Shown: one piece after another, positions 1 to 7,918 of the stretch | How positions within the stretch are numbered: position 1 is the stretch's first letter | Layout: each line of letters starts with the position of its first letter | Source of the DNA: Paractinoplanes ferrugineus | GTDB taxonomy: Bacteria; Actinomycetota; Actinomycetes; Mycobacteriales; Micromonosporaceae | Direction of reading: 5' to 3' | DNA length: 37,468 nt | NCBI RefSeq assembly: GCF_016862195.1 | Contig: NZ_BOMM01000090.1 | Location: forward strand, 1 to 37,468 | Position numbers and translations under genes: made by a program | The notes under the pieces: generated by a model | What the model was told of the DNA's origin: nothing | Databases searched by the model: none | The model's input: only the letters and a program-made list of their open reading frames with translations

Positions 1-144
1 GGTCAGGGTGTTGGCCGCCGAGGCCGCCGACGCGGGGATCGCGGCGAGCCCGGCGACGACCAGCGCGGTCGTGGCCGCGACGACCGAGGCGGTGACGACC
101 GCCCGGCGGACTCCCCGCGTACCGGTGGGGATGGTTTCCGGCAT
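1..144 (-). CDS. Secreted protein, N-terminal fragment (runs off the window)
   Basis: The ATG at 144 on the minus strand follows a GAAGGAG ribosome binding site about 10 bases upstream. The visible 48 residues are a classical Sec signal peptide: MPETIPTGTRGVRR, then a hydrophobic stretch of V, A, T and L, and a likely signal peptidase cut near IPASA-A. The mature protein lies outside the window, so its function cannot be read. It is divergent from a secreted xylanase and shares a 300-bp control region with it. A co-regulated polysaccharide-degrading enzyme is therefore plausible, but this is inference from context only. Confidence 0.75.
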   Translation of the reverse strand, partial: MPETIPTGTRGVRRAVVTASVVAATTALVVAGLAAIPASAASAANTLT

Positions 145-171
145 GTCTTCCGTGTCTCCTTCGGGGGTTAA

Positions 172-185
172 GGAAAACCTTTTCC
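172..185. promoter_or_regulatory. Inverted repeat, operator-like (site 1 upstream of xylanase)
   Basis: GGAAAA and TTTTCC flank a CC centre. It lies 28 bases upstream of the minus-strand secreted-protein start and so would cover that gene's promoter. It resembles the second site at 239-250, and both fit the general shape of LacI-family operators. The regulator is not in this window. Confidence 0.45.
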
Positions 186-234
186 CGAATCTACTGACGC
201 GACTGCTTGGAAATCAACAGGCCGAGGCCGTCCT

Positions 235-254
235 GAGAGAAAACGTTTTCCCTC
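235..254. promoter_or_regulatory. LacI-like palindromic operator (site 2)
   Basis: The core GAAAACGTTTTC (239-250) is a perfect 12-bp palindrome with the central CG typical of LacI/GalR operators. Symmetry extends to GAG/CTC on the outside, with one mismatched pair. It sits about midway between two divergent genes for exported proteins. A weaker copy around AACGTT is at 311-322. Regulation by a sugar-responsive LacI-type repressor is inferred. Confidence 0.55.
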
Positions 255-357
255 GTTCGTGGAACTTTCGGTCCGGCCTCTGGCCGACTTCCGGCGGCCT
301 GGGCCGGTGCGTGAACGTTTCCCCTAGATGACGGGCCGATACCTTCCGACACTTTTC

Positions 358-373
358 CGAAACTATTGTTTCG
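358..373. promoter_or_regulatory. Inverted repeat CGAAAC-N4-GTTTCG upstream of xylanase
   Basis: The 6-bp arms CGAAAC and GTTTCG are perfect and separated by TATT. It ends 71 bases before the xylanase start. GGAACTTTCG at 261-270 is a related-looking element. CGAAA/TTTCG palindromes have been reported upstream of Streptomyces xylanase genes, so a role in xylanase control is reasonable. A further TGTCA-N8-TGACA repeat lies at 386-403. Confidence 0.5.
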
Positions 374-444
374 TTCGTGTTGCCGTGTCAGCATGACGTG
401 ACATCGAAGCTCGTCGTTGAACTCGGAAACGCGGAGGAGCCATC

Positions 445-1896
445 GTGCCAACACGCAGATCTTTACGGGTACGTCCGCTGATCGTCGGCGCCGTTGCCGC
501 CGTGGCGGCGTTCGGAGCGGTGCTGGTCATGCCGGACGCGAACGCCGCCGCCGGCACCCTCGGCGCGGCCGCCGCCCAGTCGGGCCGCTACTTCGGCACC
601 GCGATCGCCGCGAGCCGGCTCGGCGACTCGACCTACGCCACGGTCGCCGCCCGCGAGTTCAACATGGTCACCGCCGAGAACGAGATGAAGCCGGACGCGA
701 CCGAACCGCAGCGCGGCCAGTTCTCCTTCAACTCCGGTGACCAGATCTACAACTGGGCGACCCAGCGCGGCCTCAAGGTGCGGGGCCACACCCTGGCGTG
801 GCACGCCCAGCAGCCGGGCTGGATGCAGAGCCTCGGCGGCAGCGCCCTGCGCCAGGCCATGATCGACCACATCAACGGCGTGATGGCCCACTACCGCGGC
901 AAGCTCGCCGCGTGGGACGTGGTCAACGAGGCCTTCGCCGAGAACGGCAGCCGCCGGTCGTCGAACCTGCAGTCCACCGGCAACGACTGGATCGAGGTGG
1001 CGTTCCGCACCGCGCGCGCCGCCGACCCGTCGGTCAAGCTCTGCTACAACGACTACAACATCGAGAACTGGACGTACGCCAAGACGCAGGGCGTCTACAA
1101 CATGATCAAGGACTTCAAGTCCCGCGGCGTGCCGATCGACTGCGTGGGCCTGCAGACCCACTTCACCGGGGGCAGTTCGCTGCCGAGCAACTTCCAGACC
1201 ACGCTGTCCAGCTTCGCCGCCCTGGGCGTCGACGTGGCGCTGACCGAAGTGGACGTCACCAACGCGTCGACCAGTCAGTACGCCGGCCTGACCCAGGCCT
1301 GCGTGAACGTGCCCCGCTGCATCGGCATCACCGTCTGGGGCGTCCGCGACGGCGACTCGTGGCGTTCCAGTGAGAGCCCGCTGCTGTTCGACAACGGCGG
1401 CAACAAGAAGGCCGCGTACACCTCGGTGCTGAACGCCCTGAACGCCGCCGGACCCGCCCCGACCACGTCACCGACGTCGCCCGGGGGCACCACCTCCCCG
1501 TCGCCTTCCACCCCGCCGAGCGGGACCGGGCGGATCGTCGGCGCCCAGTCCGGCCGGTGCCTCGACGTGCCGAACGCGTCGCAGAACAACGGCACCCGGG
1601 TCCAGCTCTACGACTGCAACGGTCAGGCCAACCAGGCGTGGGCGCTCTCGTCGAGCCGGCAGCTGACCGTCTACGGCAACGTGTGCCTGGACGCCGCCGG
1701 CGCCGGCAACGGCTCGGCCGTGCAGATCTACAGCTGCAACGGGCAGGCCAACCAGCAGTGGAACGTCAACTCCAACGGCACCATCACCGGCGTGCAGTCC
1801 GGCCGCTGCCTGGACGTCTGGGGCACCGGCAACGGTCAGCAGGTCCAGCTCTACGACTGCAACGGACAGGCGAACCAGCGCTTCACCCTCAGCTGA
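445..1896 (+). CDS. Secreted endo-1,4-beta-xylanase, GH10 with C-terminal CBM13
   Basis: Cuts internal beta-1,4 links of xylan outside the cell with retention of configuration. The GTG start follows an AGGAG site. Residues 1-35 are a Sec signal peptide. The GH10 barrel covers about 40-335, with the acid/base Glu162 in WDVVNE and the nucleophile Glu268 in LTEVD. VTAENEMKP and HTLAWH are the usual GH10 substrate-cleft motifs. A Pro/Thr/Ser linker (about 337-362) leads to a ricin-type beta-trefoil (CBM13) of three repeats, each with a CLD and a CNGQANQ stretch. The QxW signature is intact in repeats 1 and 2 and reads QRF in repeat 3. The overall plan matches Streptomyces XlnA-like enzymes. The upstream palindromes suggest substrate-dependent repression. 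Confidence 0.96.
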   Translation: MPTRRSLRVRPLIVGAVAAVAAFGAVLVMPDANAAAGTLGAAAAQSGRYFGTAIAASRLGDSTYATVAAREFNMVTAENEMKPDATEPQRGQFSFNSGDQIYNWATQRGLKVRGHTLAWHAQQPGWMQSLGGSALRQAMIDHINGVMAHYRGKLAAWDVVNEAFAENGSRRSSNLQSTGNDWIEVAFRTARAADPSVKLCYNDYNIENWTYAKTQGVYNMIKDFKSRGVPIDCVGLQTHFTGGSSLPSNFQTTLSSFAALGVDVALTEVDVTNASTSQYAGLTQACVNVPRCIGITVWGVRDGDSWRSSESPLLFDNGGNKKAAYTSVLNALNAAGPAPTTSPTSPGGTTSPSPSTPPSGTGRIVGAQSGRCLDVPNASQNNGTRVQLYDCNGQANQAWALSSSRQLTVYGNVCLDAAGAGNGSAVQIYSCNGQANQQWNVNSNGTITGVQSGRCLDVWGTGNGQQVQLYDCNGQANQRFTLS

Positions 1897-1973
1897 CCTC
1901 CCGTGCCGATCCGCCGGCCGGCCCGCGACGCGAATCCCGCGCCGTGCGCCGGCCGGCCGCACGTTGCGCCGCA

Positions 1974-1992
1974 CCGCACCGGCCGGGTGCGG
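1974..1992. terminator. Hairpin between convergent genes
   Basis: CCGCACC and GGTGCGG form a 7-bp perfect stem around GGCCG, 78 bases past the xylanase stop and before the end of the convergent membrane-protein gene. A second GC-rich dyad (GTGCG/CGCAC, 1944-1962) precedes it. There is no T-run, which is normal for high-GC actinobacteria. Termination is inferred. Confidence 0.4.
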
Positions 1993-2049
1993 AACCGGGC
2001 GACGACGCTCCAGCTGGGCCGACATCGTGGCCGGCGGCCGGGCGGGACT

Positions 2050-3405
2050 TCAGGCCGGCGGCCGGTTCCGCAGGTCACCGGTGGTGCAGGCGAGGACGGC
2101 GCGGCGGACGGCGGCGACCCGCGCGGCGGCGGCCGGCTCGTCGAGCCGGCGCAGACCGCGCAACAGCTCCCGCGCCTCGGCGGCCTCCGCGGCGGAGTTC
2201 CGGCCGGCCGGCTCGGGGTCGGTGCCGAGCAGCCAGGCCTCGGCGGCGGCCACGGTGGCGGTGTCCGGGCCGGGGGAGTCGTCGGGACAGGCGAACGGGA
2301 GTACGCCGAGATTGCGCAGCAGGTAGCCCTCGAGCCGGTCGAGATCCGACGCGTGGCCGTTCTCGTCGATCGTCAGCGGGATGAGCAGGGTGTCCGGGGA
2401 CTGGTGGACGGGCCGGTCGGCAGCATCCAGATATTCCTGCGCCCGGCTCGGGCCGTCGGGCAGCCGGGCCAGCCTCGCGAGCGCCGCGCGGGCCGGGGGC
2501 GTCACCTCGGTCAGGACGCCGCTGTGCAGCCGGGCCACACAGACCGGCGGGCCGTCGCCCGTGCAGACCAGCTCGCGGGCGGCCGGATCGACCGGATCGC
2601 TGACGAAGGCCGATCCTCCGTGCAGGAGCAGCACCGCGGCGGCGGTGCCGAGCGCCGGCGGGATCAGCGCCCTGAGCCGGTCCCGGCGGCGGGTGGCGGC
2701 GAACAGCAGCGCGGCGCCGGCGGCCAGGCCGCTCAAGTACAGGATCTGGGCGATGCTGAACCGGCCGGGGAGGCTCGCGAAATCGGTGAGCCCGCCCAGG
2801 CCGGTGAAGGGGAACACCAGGCTGCTCAGCCACTGCGCGCGGCCGGCGAGCCACTGGGCGGCGAGCGGCGAGACCAGGGCCGCGATCGCGAGGCCCGGAG
2901 CGGTGGCGACGTAGGGCAGCACCCGGCCGATCAGCAGGCCGAACCAGGCGGCGGCGACCACCGCCAGCGCGCCCGCCGTCACCACCCCGGCGAACGCGCC
3001 GGTTCGCAGGTAGTGCGCCGTGCTGACGATCCGCAGCGCGGCCAGGGCGGTCGCGCCGACGTAGGCCAGGAACAGCGGGATGCCGTACGCCAGCAGCATC
3101 GGCACGACCTGCTGGGCGCGGGGTCGCGGGACGCCGGCGAAGAGTTCACCGACCCGCGCGCGGCGTTCCCGGCCGGCCTGCGCGGCGCCGGCCGCCATCG
3201 CGAGCCCGATCAGGAGGGGGAGGTACCACCGCTGGTCGAGGGCCAGGAGCATGTACCCGACAGGCCACCGCTCGCGGCCGCTGTAGAGCAGCCAGGTGCT
3301 GGTGACGAGCAGGGTGAGCGCGGCCCACCGGGCCCCCGAGCGGCGCAGCTCGGTCCGCAGGATGCGGCTCGTCGCCACCGGGCGCAGGTCGGACTGCTGC
3401 TTCAC
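2050..3405 (-). CDS. Polytopic membrane protein, ABC-2 permease-like, function unknown
   Basis: 451 residues. Residues 1-260 hold about six hydrophobic segments with an N-terminal cytoplasmic lead rich in Arg, in the style of ABC-2-type permeases. Residues about 275-451 form a soluble tail with two Cys pairs or singles (LVCTGDGPPVCVAR, PFACPDDS) and an Ala/Glu/Arg-rich helical end. No ATPase gene sits beside it, so a transporter role is not proven. It is convergent with the xylanase and divergent from the acetyltransferase at 3565. I do not recognise a named family. Confidence 0.7.
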   Translation of the reverse strand: MKQQSDLRPVATSRILRTELRRSGARWAALTLLVTSTWLLYSGRERWPVGYMLLALDQRWYLPLLIGLAMAAGAAQAGRERRARVGELFAGVPRPRAQQVVPMLLAYGIPLFLAYVGATALAALRIVSTAHYLRTGAFAGVVTAGALAVVAAAWFGLLIGRVLPYVATAPGLAIAALVSPLAAQWLAGRAQWLSSLVFPFTGLGGLTDFASLPGRFSIAQILYLSGLAAGAALLFAATRRRDRLRALIPPALGTAAAVLLLHGGSAFVSDPVDPAARELVCTGDGPPVCVARLHSGVLTEVTPPARAALARLARLPDGPSRAQEYLDAADRPVHQSPDTLLIPLTIDENGHASDLDRLEGYLLRNLGVLPFACPDDSPGPDTATVAAAEAWLLGTDPEPAGRNSAAEAAEARELLRGLRRLDEPAAAARVAAVRRAVLACTTGDLRNRPPA

Positions 3406-3514
3406 ATCAGGAAGGACGTCACCGGAGCGGGCGAGGGTGCATGCCTGGCTATGGTCTGCGTCACACGTCGGCCCGGAGCGGGCGAGATTAATCGGTTGAC
3501 TCCGTCGGTAACCA

Positions 3515-3538
3515 CTGTAAACGATATGACGGTTACAG
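3515..3538. promoter_or_regulatory. 24-bp dyad, TetR-operator-like, upstream of acetyltransferase
   Basis: Outer arms CTGTAA (3515-3520) and TTACAG (3533-3538) and inner CG/CG steps (3522-3523, 3530-3531) are symmetric; 18 of 24 positions obey the dyad. An overlapping repeat GTAACC (3508-3513) / GGTTAC (3531-3536) adds to it. A TTGACT -35-like hexamer is at 3496-3501, so a bound protein would cover the -10 region and the start of the transcript. TGTAA-CG type dyads are typical of TetR-family operators. No TetR gene is in the window. Confidence 0.5.
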
Positions 3539-3564
3539 CCCGACTGTCCGCCCGAGGAGTTGCG

Positions 3565-4467
3565 ATGACCGGCCGTACCGTCGAATCCCGCCTTTTCTGC
3601 GACGTCGCGCTGGCCCGGCGCATCGAGCGAGCCGAGGCGCAGTTCATCGGCGCCTGCGCCGAAGCCGCGGCCGGCCGCCGCGGTGACCGATCCGGTTTCA
3701 GCCGGCCGATCGCCGGTGGTGTCGCCGGCTACGCCGAGCCCGACTCACCGCTGAACAAGGTGGCCGGCCTGGGCTTCGCCGGAGCGCCCGACCTCACCGC
3801 ACTCGACGCGGTGGAGCAGGCGTACGCCGCCCGGGGCGCGCCGGTCCAGGTCGAGCTGGCCGCCCTCGCCGATCCGGCGGTGCCGGCGCTGCTGGCCGGC
3901 CGGGGTTACCGGCTGCTGTCGTTCGAGAACGTTCTCGGCCGGGCCCTCGGCGACCCGGTCGAGCCGGTCGAGGCGCCCGGCGTCGACGTCCGGCCCAGCG
4001 GCGACGACGAGTTCGACACCTGGCTGGACGTCGTGGTCGAGGCGGCGCTGCACCCGGATGCGCAGGGTGTGCCCTGGCTCGAGGAGTTTCCCCGGGAGAT
4101 GCTGGAGAACGCCGAGCGGGACGCGGCCGGGCTGGTCCGGCGTCACCTGGCGCGGCTGGACGGGGTGCCGGCCGGGGGCGGCGGCATGCGCCTCACCGAC
4201 GGCATCGCCCAGCTCACCGGCGCCGGCACGGCACCCGCGTTCCGCCGCCGGGGCATCCAGAGCGCGCTGCTGTCGGCACGGCTCGCCGAGGCCACGGCGG
4301 CCGGCTGCGACCTCGCGGTGATCACCGTCCAGCCCGGGTCGAAGTCGCAGCAGAACGCGCAGCGCCGCGGCTTCGAGCTGCTCTACACCCGGGCCGTGCT
4401 GGCGCTGGAACCGAGCCCGCCGCGGGTTGCGCGGACGCGCGACGACGGCAGCGGCAACCGCTTCTGA
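3565..4467 (+). CDS. GNAT family N-acetyltransferase
   Basis: 300 residues, ATG preceded by GAGGAG. The open frame continues far upstream, but that part is antisense to the membrane gene at 2050-3405 and is not coding. The C-terminal half (about 145-285) is the GNAT fold, with the acetyl-CoA-binding motif A seen as TAPAFRRRGIQSALLSARL (R-x-x-G-I/Q form) and the typical ending NAQRRGFELLYTRAVL. The N-terminal half resembles the domain often paired with it in actinobacterial two-domain GNAT proteins. It would transfer an acetyl group from acetyl-CoA to an unknown amine. A TetR-like dyad just upstream suggests ligand-controlled expression. Confidence 0.85.
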   Translation: MTGRTVESRLFCDVALARRIERAEAQFIGACAEAAAGRRGDRSGFSRPIAGGVAGYAEPDSPLNKVAGLGFAGAPDLTALDAVEQAYAARGAPVQVELAALADPAVPALLAGRGYRLLSFENVLGRALGDPVEPVEAPGVDVRPSGDDEFDTWLDVVVEAALHPDAQGVPWLEEFPREMLENAERDAAGLVRRHLARLDGVPAGGGGMRLTDGIAQLTGAGTAPAFRRRGIQSALLSARLAEATAAGCDLAVITVQPGSKSQQNAQRRGFELLYTRAVLALEPSPPRVARTRDDGSGNRF

Positions 4468-4544
4468 CCGCAACCGCGCGCCCGCGCCGGCCCAACTGCC
4501 GGATTCGCCTGCGCACGCGGGCAACCCCGGGCCAAGGTGTACGG

Positions 4545-6617
4545 ATGGGGGTCGGCAGCCTGCCCCGGATCTGGTGGCGCCTGTTTGCCGTACCGCTGGC
4601 GGTCTGGCTGCTTCTGACCGCCTGCGGCACGGCCGGCCTGCTGTGGGCGCAGCATCGCAGCCGGGCCGCGGTGGCGGAACGTTTCGACATGCGGCTGGAC
4701 CTGCTGCGGGACTTCGTCAGCAGCTACGTCGCCGATCTGATCGACCGCGAACGCGAGCAGGCCGAGACGTTCCTGGCCGATCCGGCGGTGGGGCAGCGCG
4801 ACTTCGAACGATCGGTGGCCGGGTTCGGTTATCCGGCGGCGGTGCTGCTGGACGGTCGCGGCCGGCTCCTGCGCGCGGTGCCCGCCGACCCGACGCAGCT
4901 CGGCCGGGACCTGACCGGGCGGTACGCCCATCTGGACATCGCCGTACGGCAGGACCGGCCCGCGGTGTCGCCGGTGGTGTCGTCAGCCGTACGGGGTGAA
5001 CCGGTGGTGGCCTTCGCGGTGCCGTACACCACCGATTCCGGGCGCCGCGTCTTCTCCGGTGCCGTCGCGATCACCCGCAGCCCGCTGACCGCCTACCTCT
5101 CCTCGGCCTGGACCTCGCCGGACATCAGGGTCCAACTGGTCGACACCGCCGGGGTGATCGCCGCGAGCAACCGGCCGGTGGACCGCTCGGCGCCGGCGCT
5201 GACCGCGGCCGACCAGCCGCTGGCGGCCGCCCTCGCCCGCGAGGACCACGGCCGCTACCAGGTCGACGGGCGATGGTGGCGGTACGCGTCGGTGGCGGTC
5301 CCCGGCGTACCGTGGCGGTTGTCGGCAACCGTTCCGGAGCAGGTGCTGTTCACCACGATCCGGGGCAACGAGATCGCCGGGCGGGTCGCGGTGGCCACCG
5401 CCTCCGGGGTCGGACTGCTGGTCGTCGTGGCGGCCGGCCGGGCCCGCCGGAGCCGTCGTGAGATGCAGGCCAGCGAGACCCGGTTCCGCAGGGTGTTCGA
5501 CAACTCCCAGATCGGCATGTTCATCACCGACGCGGGCGGGTGGTTCGTCCGGGTCAACCCGGCTTTCGTGCGCATGCTGGGCCGGACACCCGACTCGCTC
5601 GCCGGGGCGCACTTCGCCGAGATCACCCATCCCGACGACGCGAAAGCGTGCATGGGGATGCTGTCCGACTGTGTGTCCGGTCGCATCGACCACTTCGAGA
5701 CCGAGAAGCGCTACCGGCACGCCGACGGTTCGCTCGTCGAGGTGATCGTGACCAGCGCCCTGCTGCGCGACGCGACCGGCCGGCCGCAGTACTTCGCCAC
5801 CCAGATCCTCGACGTGACCGAACGCCGCACCCTGGAACGGGCCCGGGCCCGCCAGCAGGTCGAGCTGTCCGAGCGGGCGGCCCAGTTGCAGCGGGCCAAC
5901 GTGCAGATGGCGGACTTCATCGCGATGCTCTCGCACGACGTACGCCAGCCGCTGACAAGCGTCGTCGCCGGGGGCGAGCTGCTGCTCGAGGAATGGCCGG
6001 AGCTCTCCGACGACGCCCGCTCGGGATATGTGCGCAAGATGACCTCGGCCGGCCGGCGGGCCGAGCACCTGGTCGACGAGATCCTCACGCTCGCCCAGCT
6101 CGACGCCGGCGCCATCGTCGCGCACCCGGTGCGGCTCGACCTGTCGCACACCGTCCGGCAGGTGGTCGCCGCGATCGGCGGCACGTCCGGCCAGCTGATC
6201 ACCGTGCTGGCACCGGATCAGAGCATGGCGCTCGCCGACCCGGCACATCTGCAGCTCATCTTCGGCAACCTGCTGGGCAACGCCCTGAAATACGGTGCCC
6301 CGCCGGTGGTCGTCACCGTCACCAACCGCCTGCACCAGGTCGACATCAAGATCACCGACCACGGCGAAGGCGTACCGGCGGTGTTCGTGCCGCACCTGTT
6401 CGACCGTTTCACCCGGGCCGAGACCGGGGTCGCGATCACCAAGCCCGGCACCGGTCTCGGCCTCTACCTGGTGCGTCAGCTCGCGGAGGCGGGCGGGATC
6501 GCCGTGGCGTACCAGCCGCATCACCCGCACGGCTCGACGTTCGTGCTCACCGTGCCCTGCCCGAGTCCGGCGGCCGCGGTGCCACGGCCGCAGGGCAGCG
6601 TCGCACCCACCCGGTGA
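4545..6617 (+). CDS. Membrane sensor histidine kinase (extracellular sensor, PAS, HisKA, HATPase)
   Basis: 690 residues. A transmembrane helix near 10-33, an extracellular region to about 280 (probably a dCache-like sensor), and a second helix near 280-298 are followed by a PAS domain (about 310-430, FRRVFDNSQIGMFITD and ITHPDDA). The HisKA domain carries phospho-acceptor His464 in MLSHDVRQPLT. The ATPase domain shows the N box (GNLLGNALKYG), the G1 box (DHGEGVP), the F box (HLFDRFTR) and the G2 box (GTGLGLYLV). All catalytic boxes are intact. There is no HAMP domain and no response-regulator gene next to it, so its partner is elsewhere. The ribosome binding site is weak; the start was chosen because the first helix begins soon after it. 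Confidence 0.93.
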   Translation: MGVGSLPRIWWRLFAVPLAVWLLLTACGTAGLLWAQHRSRAAVAERFDMRLDLLRDFVSSYVADLIDREREQAETFLADPAVGQRDFERSVAGFGYPAAVLLDGRGRLLRAVPADPTQLGRDLTGRYAHLDIAVRQDRPAVSPVVSSAVRGEPVVAFAVPYTTDSGRRVFSGAVAITRSPLTAYLSSAWTSPDIRVQLVDTAGVIAASNRPVDRSAPALTAADQPLAAALAREDHGRYQVDGRWWRYASVAVPGVPWRLSATVPEQVLFTTIRGNEIAGRVAVATASGVGLLVVVAAGRARRSRREMQASETRFRRVFDNSQIGMFITDAGGWFVRVNPAFVRMLGRTPDSLAGAHFAEITHPDDAKACMGMLSDCVSGRIDHFETEKRYRHADGSLVEVIVTSALLRDATGRPQYFATQILDVTERRTLERARARQQVELSERAAQLQRANVQMADFIAMLSHDVRQPLTSVVAGGELLLEEWPELSDDARSGYVRKMTSAGRRAEHLVDEILTLAQLDAGAIVAHPVRLDLSHTVRQVVAAIGGTSGQLITVLAPDQSMALADPAHLQLIFGNLLGNALKYGAPPVVVTVTNRLHQVDIKITDHGEGVPAVFVPHLFDRFTRAETGVAITKPGTGLGLYLVRQLAEAGGIAVAYQPHHPHGSTFVLTVPCPSPAAAVPRPQGSVAPTR

Positions 6618-6708
6618 TCCGGTAGCGGTCGGCGCCCGGCTCGATTTCACTCGGCCGGGGTGGAGTGGCATCCCCGCCGGCCGCCGCCCAGCTGACAGGA
6701 TCGGGCCT

Positions 6709-6978
6709 GTGAGGACGCCGACGACGCGCAGACTGCTGCTGCGTTCGTTGCCTGTCCTGCTTGTCGCCGTGCTGGCGATCGCCGGCCGCGCGCCGCAACA
6801 GATCTCGGAATCCGGCCCGGCCGCCGCGCACGCGCACGGCGCCGCCGACCCCGAACTGTCCGATGTGGTCGCCGAGCGACCGGTCGCTGCCGCCCCCGCG
6901 GACCGGACCGACGTGCTCGTCACGCAGCACACCGCCGGTGTCCGCGGTTCCCGCGGCCCGCCCGCCGCCGCGGCCTGA
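6709..6978 (+). CDS. Small exported or membrane-anchored protein, unknown
   Basis: 89 residues from a GTG start with AGGA about 10 bases upstream. RRLLLRSLPVLLVAVLAIAG at residues 7-26 is a strong signal or anchor segment. The rest is Ala/Pro/Asp-rich with a HAHG motif and no cysteine. It lies 91 bases after the sensor kinase in the same direction and before another small membrane protein, so it may belong to a kinase-linked operon. No family recognised, and it could be non-coding. Confidence 0.45.
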   Translation: MRTPTTRRLLLRSLPVLLVAVLAIAGRAPQQISESGPAAAHAHGAADPELSDVVAERPVAAAPADRTDVLVTQHTAGVRGSRGPPAAAA

Positions 6979-7049
6979 TCTTCCGGCACGTCCCTGCCGC
7001 CGTCGCGGCGATCCTCGCCTGCCATCCGACATCTGGACGGAATCCCGCC

Positions 7050-7808
7050 ATGAACCTCGTTTCCGAAATGCTGCTGGCCTCGCCGGCCCCGGCCGTCATC
7101 TGGGCGATCCTGATGCTGCTGACCTTCCCCGCCCTGTTGCTGCTGAGCAGCCCCGACGGCGAGAGCCGGCCCGGGCCGGTCGGCGGCCGCCGGCGCGACC
7201 GTGACCAGTTCGAACGGCCGCGGGACGAGGCCACCCGCGCCGCCCGGTACGCCGAGGAGGTGTACGTCGCCGCGGAACGTGCCCGGCTGGGCGCGCAGCG
7301 CTGGCAGCAGGTGCGCGACGAGCTGGAACTGGGCGTGGAAGAGGCCTGGCGGGCATGGCTCGACGCCGACACCCGGCTGCGGGTCGGGCTGACCGCCGCG
7401 GCGTGGGGCCGGCCGTGGTCGGTGCGCACGTGCGAGGAGTACGCGGCCCGCGAGCGGTTCCTGCACCGTACGGTCGCGGCCGCGGTGTCGCGGGGGGAGC
7501 TGCCCGCGGCGGCGATCGCGGACGCGGTGGCCGGTCGCGACTGGGACGCCCGGCTGCACCCGGTCGAGCAGGAACTGGTCGTCGCGCGGGCCGCGGCGGC
7601 GCACCTGCGCGAACGCTACGAGCAGGCGCTGGCGGCGCAGCAGACGGCGTGGCACGACGCCGACCTGGCCCGACGCAACGCCGACACCCTGCACCGCGAG
7701 GCCCTCCTGGCGGCCGAGCAGGCGGCCCAGCTGATCCACCGGCTGCCGGCGGCGCAGAAAGCACAGGTACGCACCAGCCCGCGCCCGGTCGTCACCGCCG
7801 CGGCGTAG
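7050..7808 (+). CDS. Single-pass membrane protein with long helical (coiled-coil-like) domain
   Basis: 252 residues. One N-terminal hydrophobic helix (about 14-34, ending FPALLLLSS) is followed by a basic hinge (GGRRRDRDQFERP) and then a long Ala/Arg/Glu-rich helical region (about 60-240) with heptad-like spacing. There are no catalytic motifs or cysteine pairs. The codon bias is strongly GC3, so it is very likely a real gene. It is the third gene in a row with the sensor kinase and the small exported protein. The function is unknown; a scaffold or cell-envelope role would be a guess. Confidence 0.7.
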   Translation: MNLVSEMLLASPAPAVIWAILMLLTFPALLLLSSPDGESRPGPVGGRRRDRDQFERPRDEATRAARYAEEVYVAAERARLGAQRWQQVRDELELGVEEAWRAWLDADTRLRVGLTAAAWGRPWSVRTCEEYAARERFLHRTVAAAVSRGELPAAAIADAVAGRDWDARLHPVEQELVVARAAAAHLRERYEQALAAQQTAWHDADLARRNADTLHREALLAAEQAAQLIHRLPAAQKAQVRTSPRPVVTAAA

Positions 7809-7918
7809 AGATGCGCGGGCGCGGCCGCGAGATATAGGGTTTTCGATATCTTGTGGTCGGTGGCACCTTCCTGTTCTCCTACGGCCAGCCGTGAATCGGC
7901 CTTGACCTAGGAGCTCCC

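Noticed and set aside
1903..3564. Upstream in-frame extension of the GNAT gene
   Set aside because: It lies antisense to the membrane protein, and a good ribosome site marks the start at 3565.
4983..7739. A 918-codon minus-strand frame opposite the sensor kinase and its neighbours
   Set aside because: It crosses three plus-strand genes and their gaps, and its product has no domain; it is a shadow of GC3-rich coding sequence.
7809..7918. GATAT/ATATC dyad near 7832-7850 as an operator
   Set aside because: The arms are only five bases and easily arise by chance; no supporting context.
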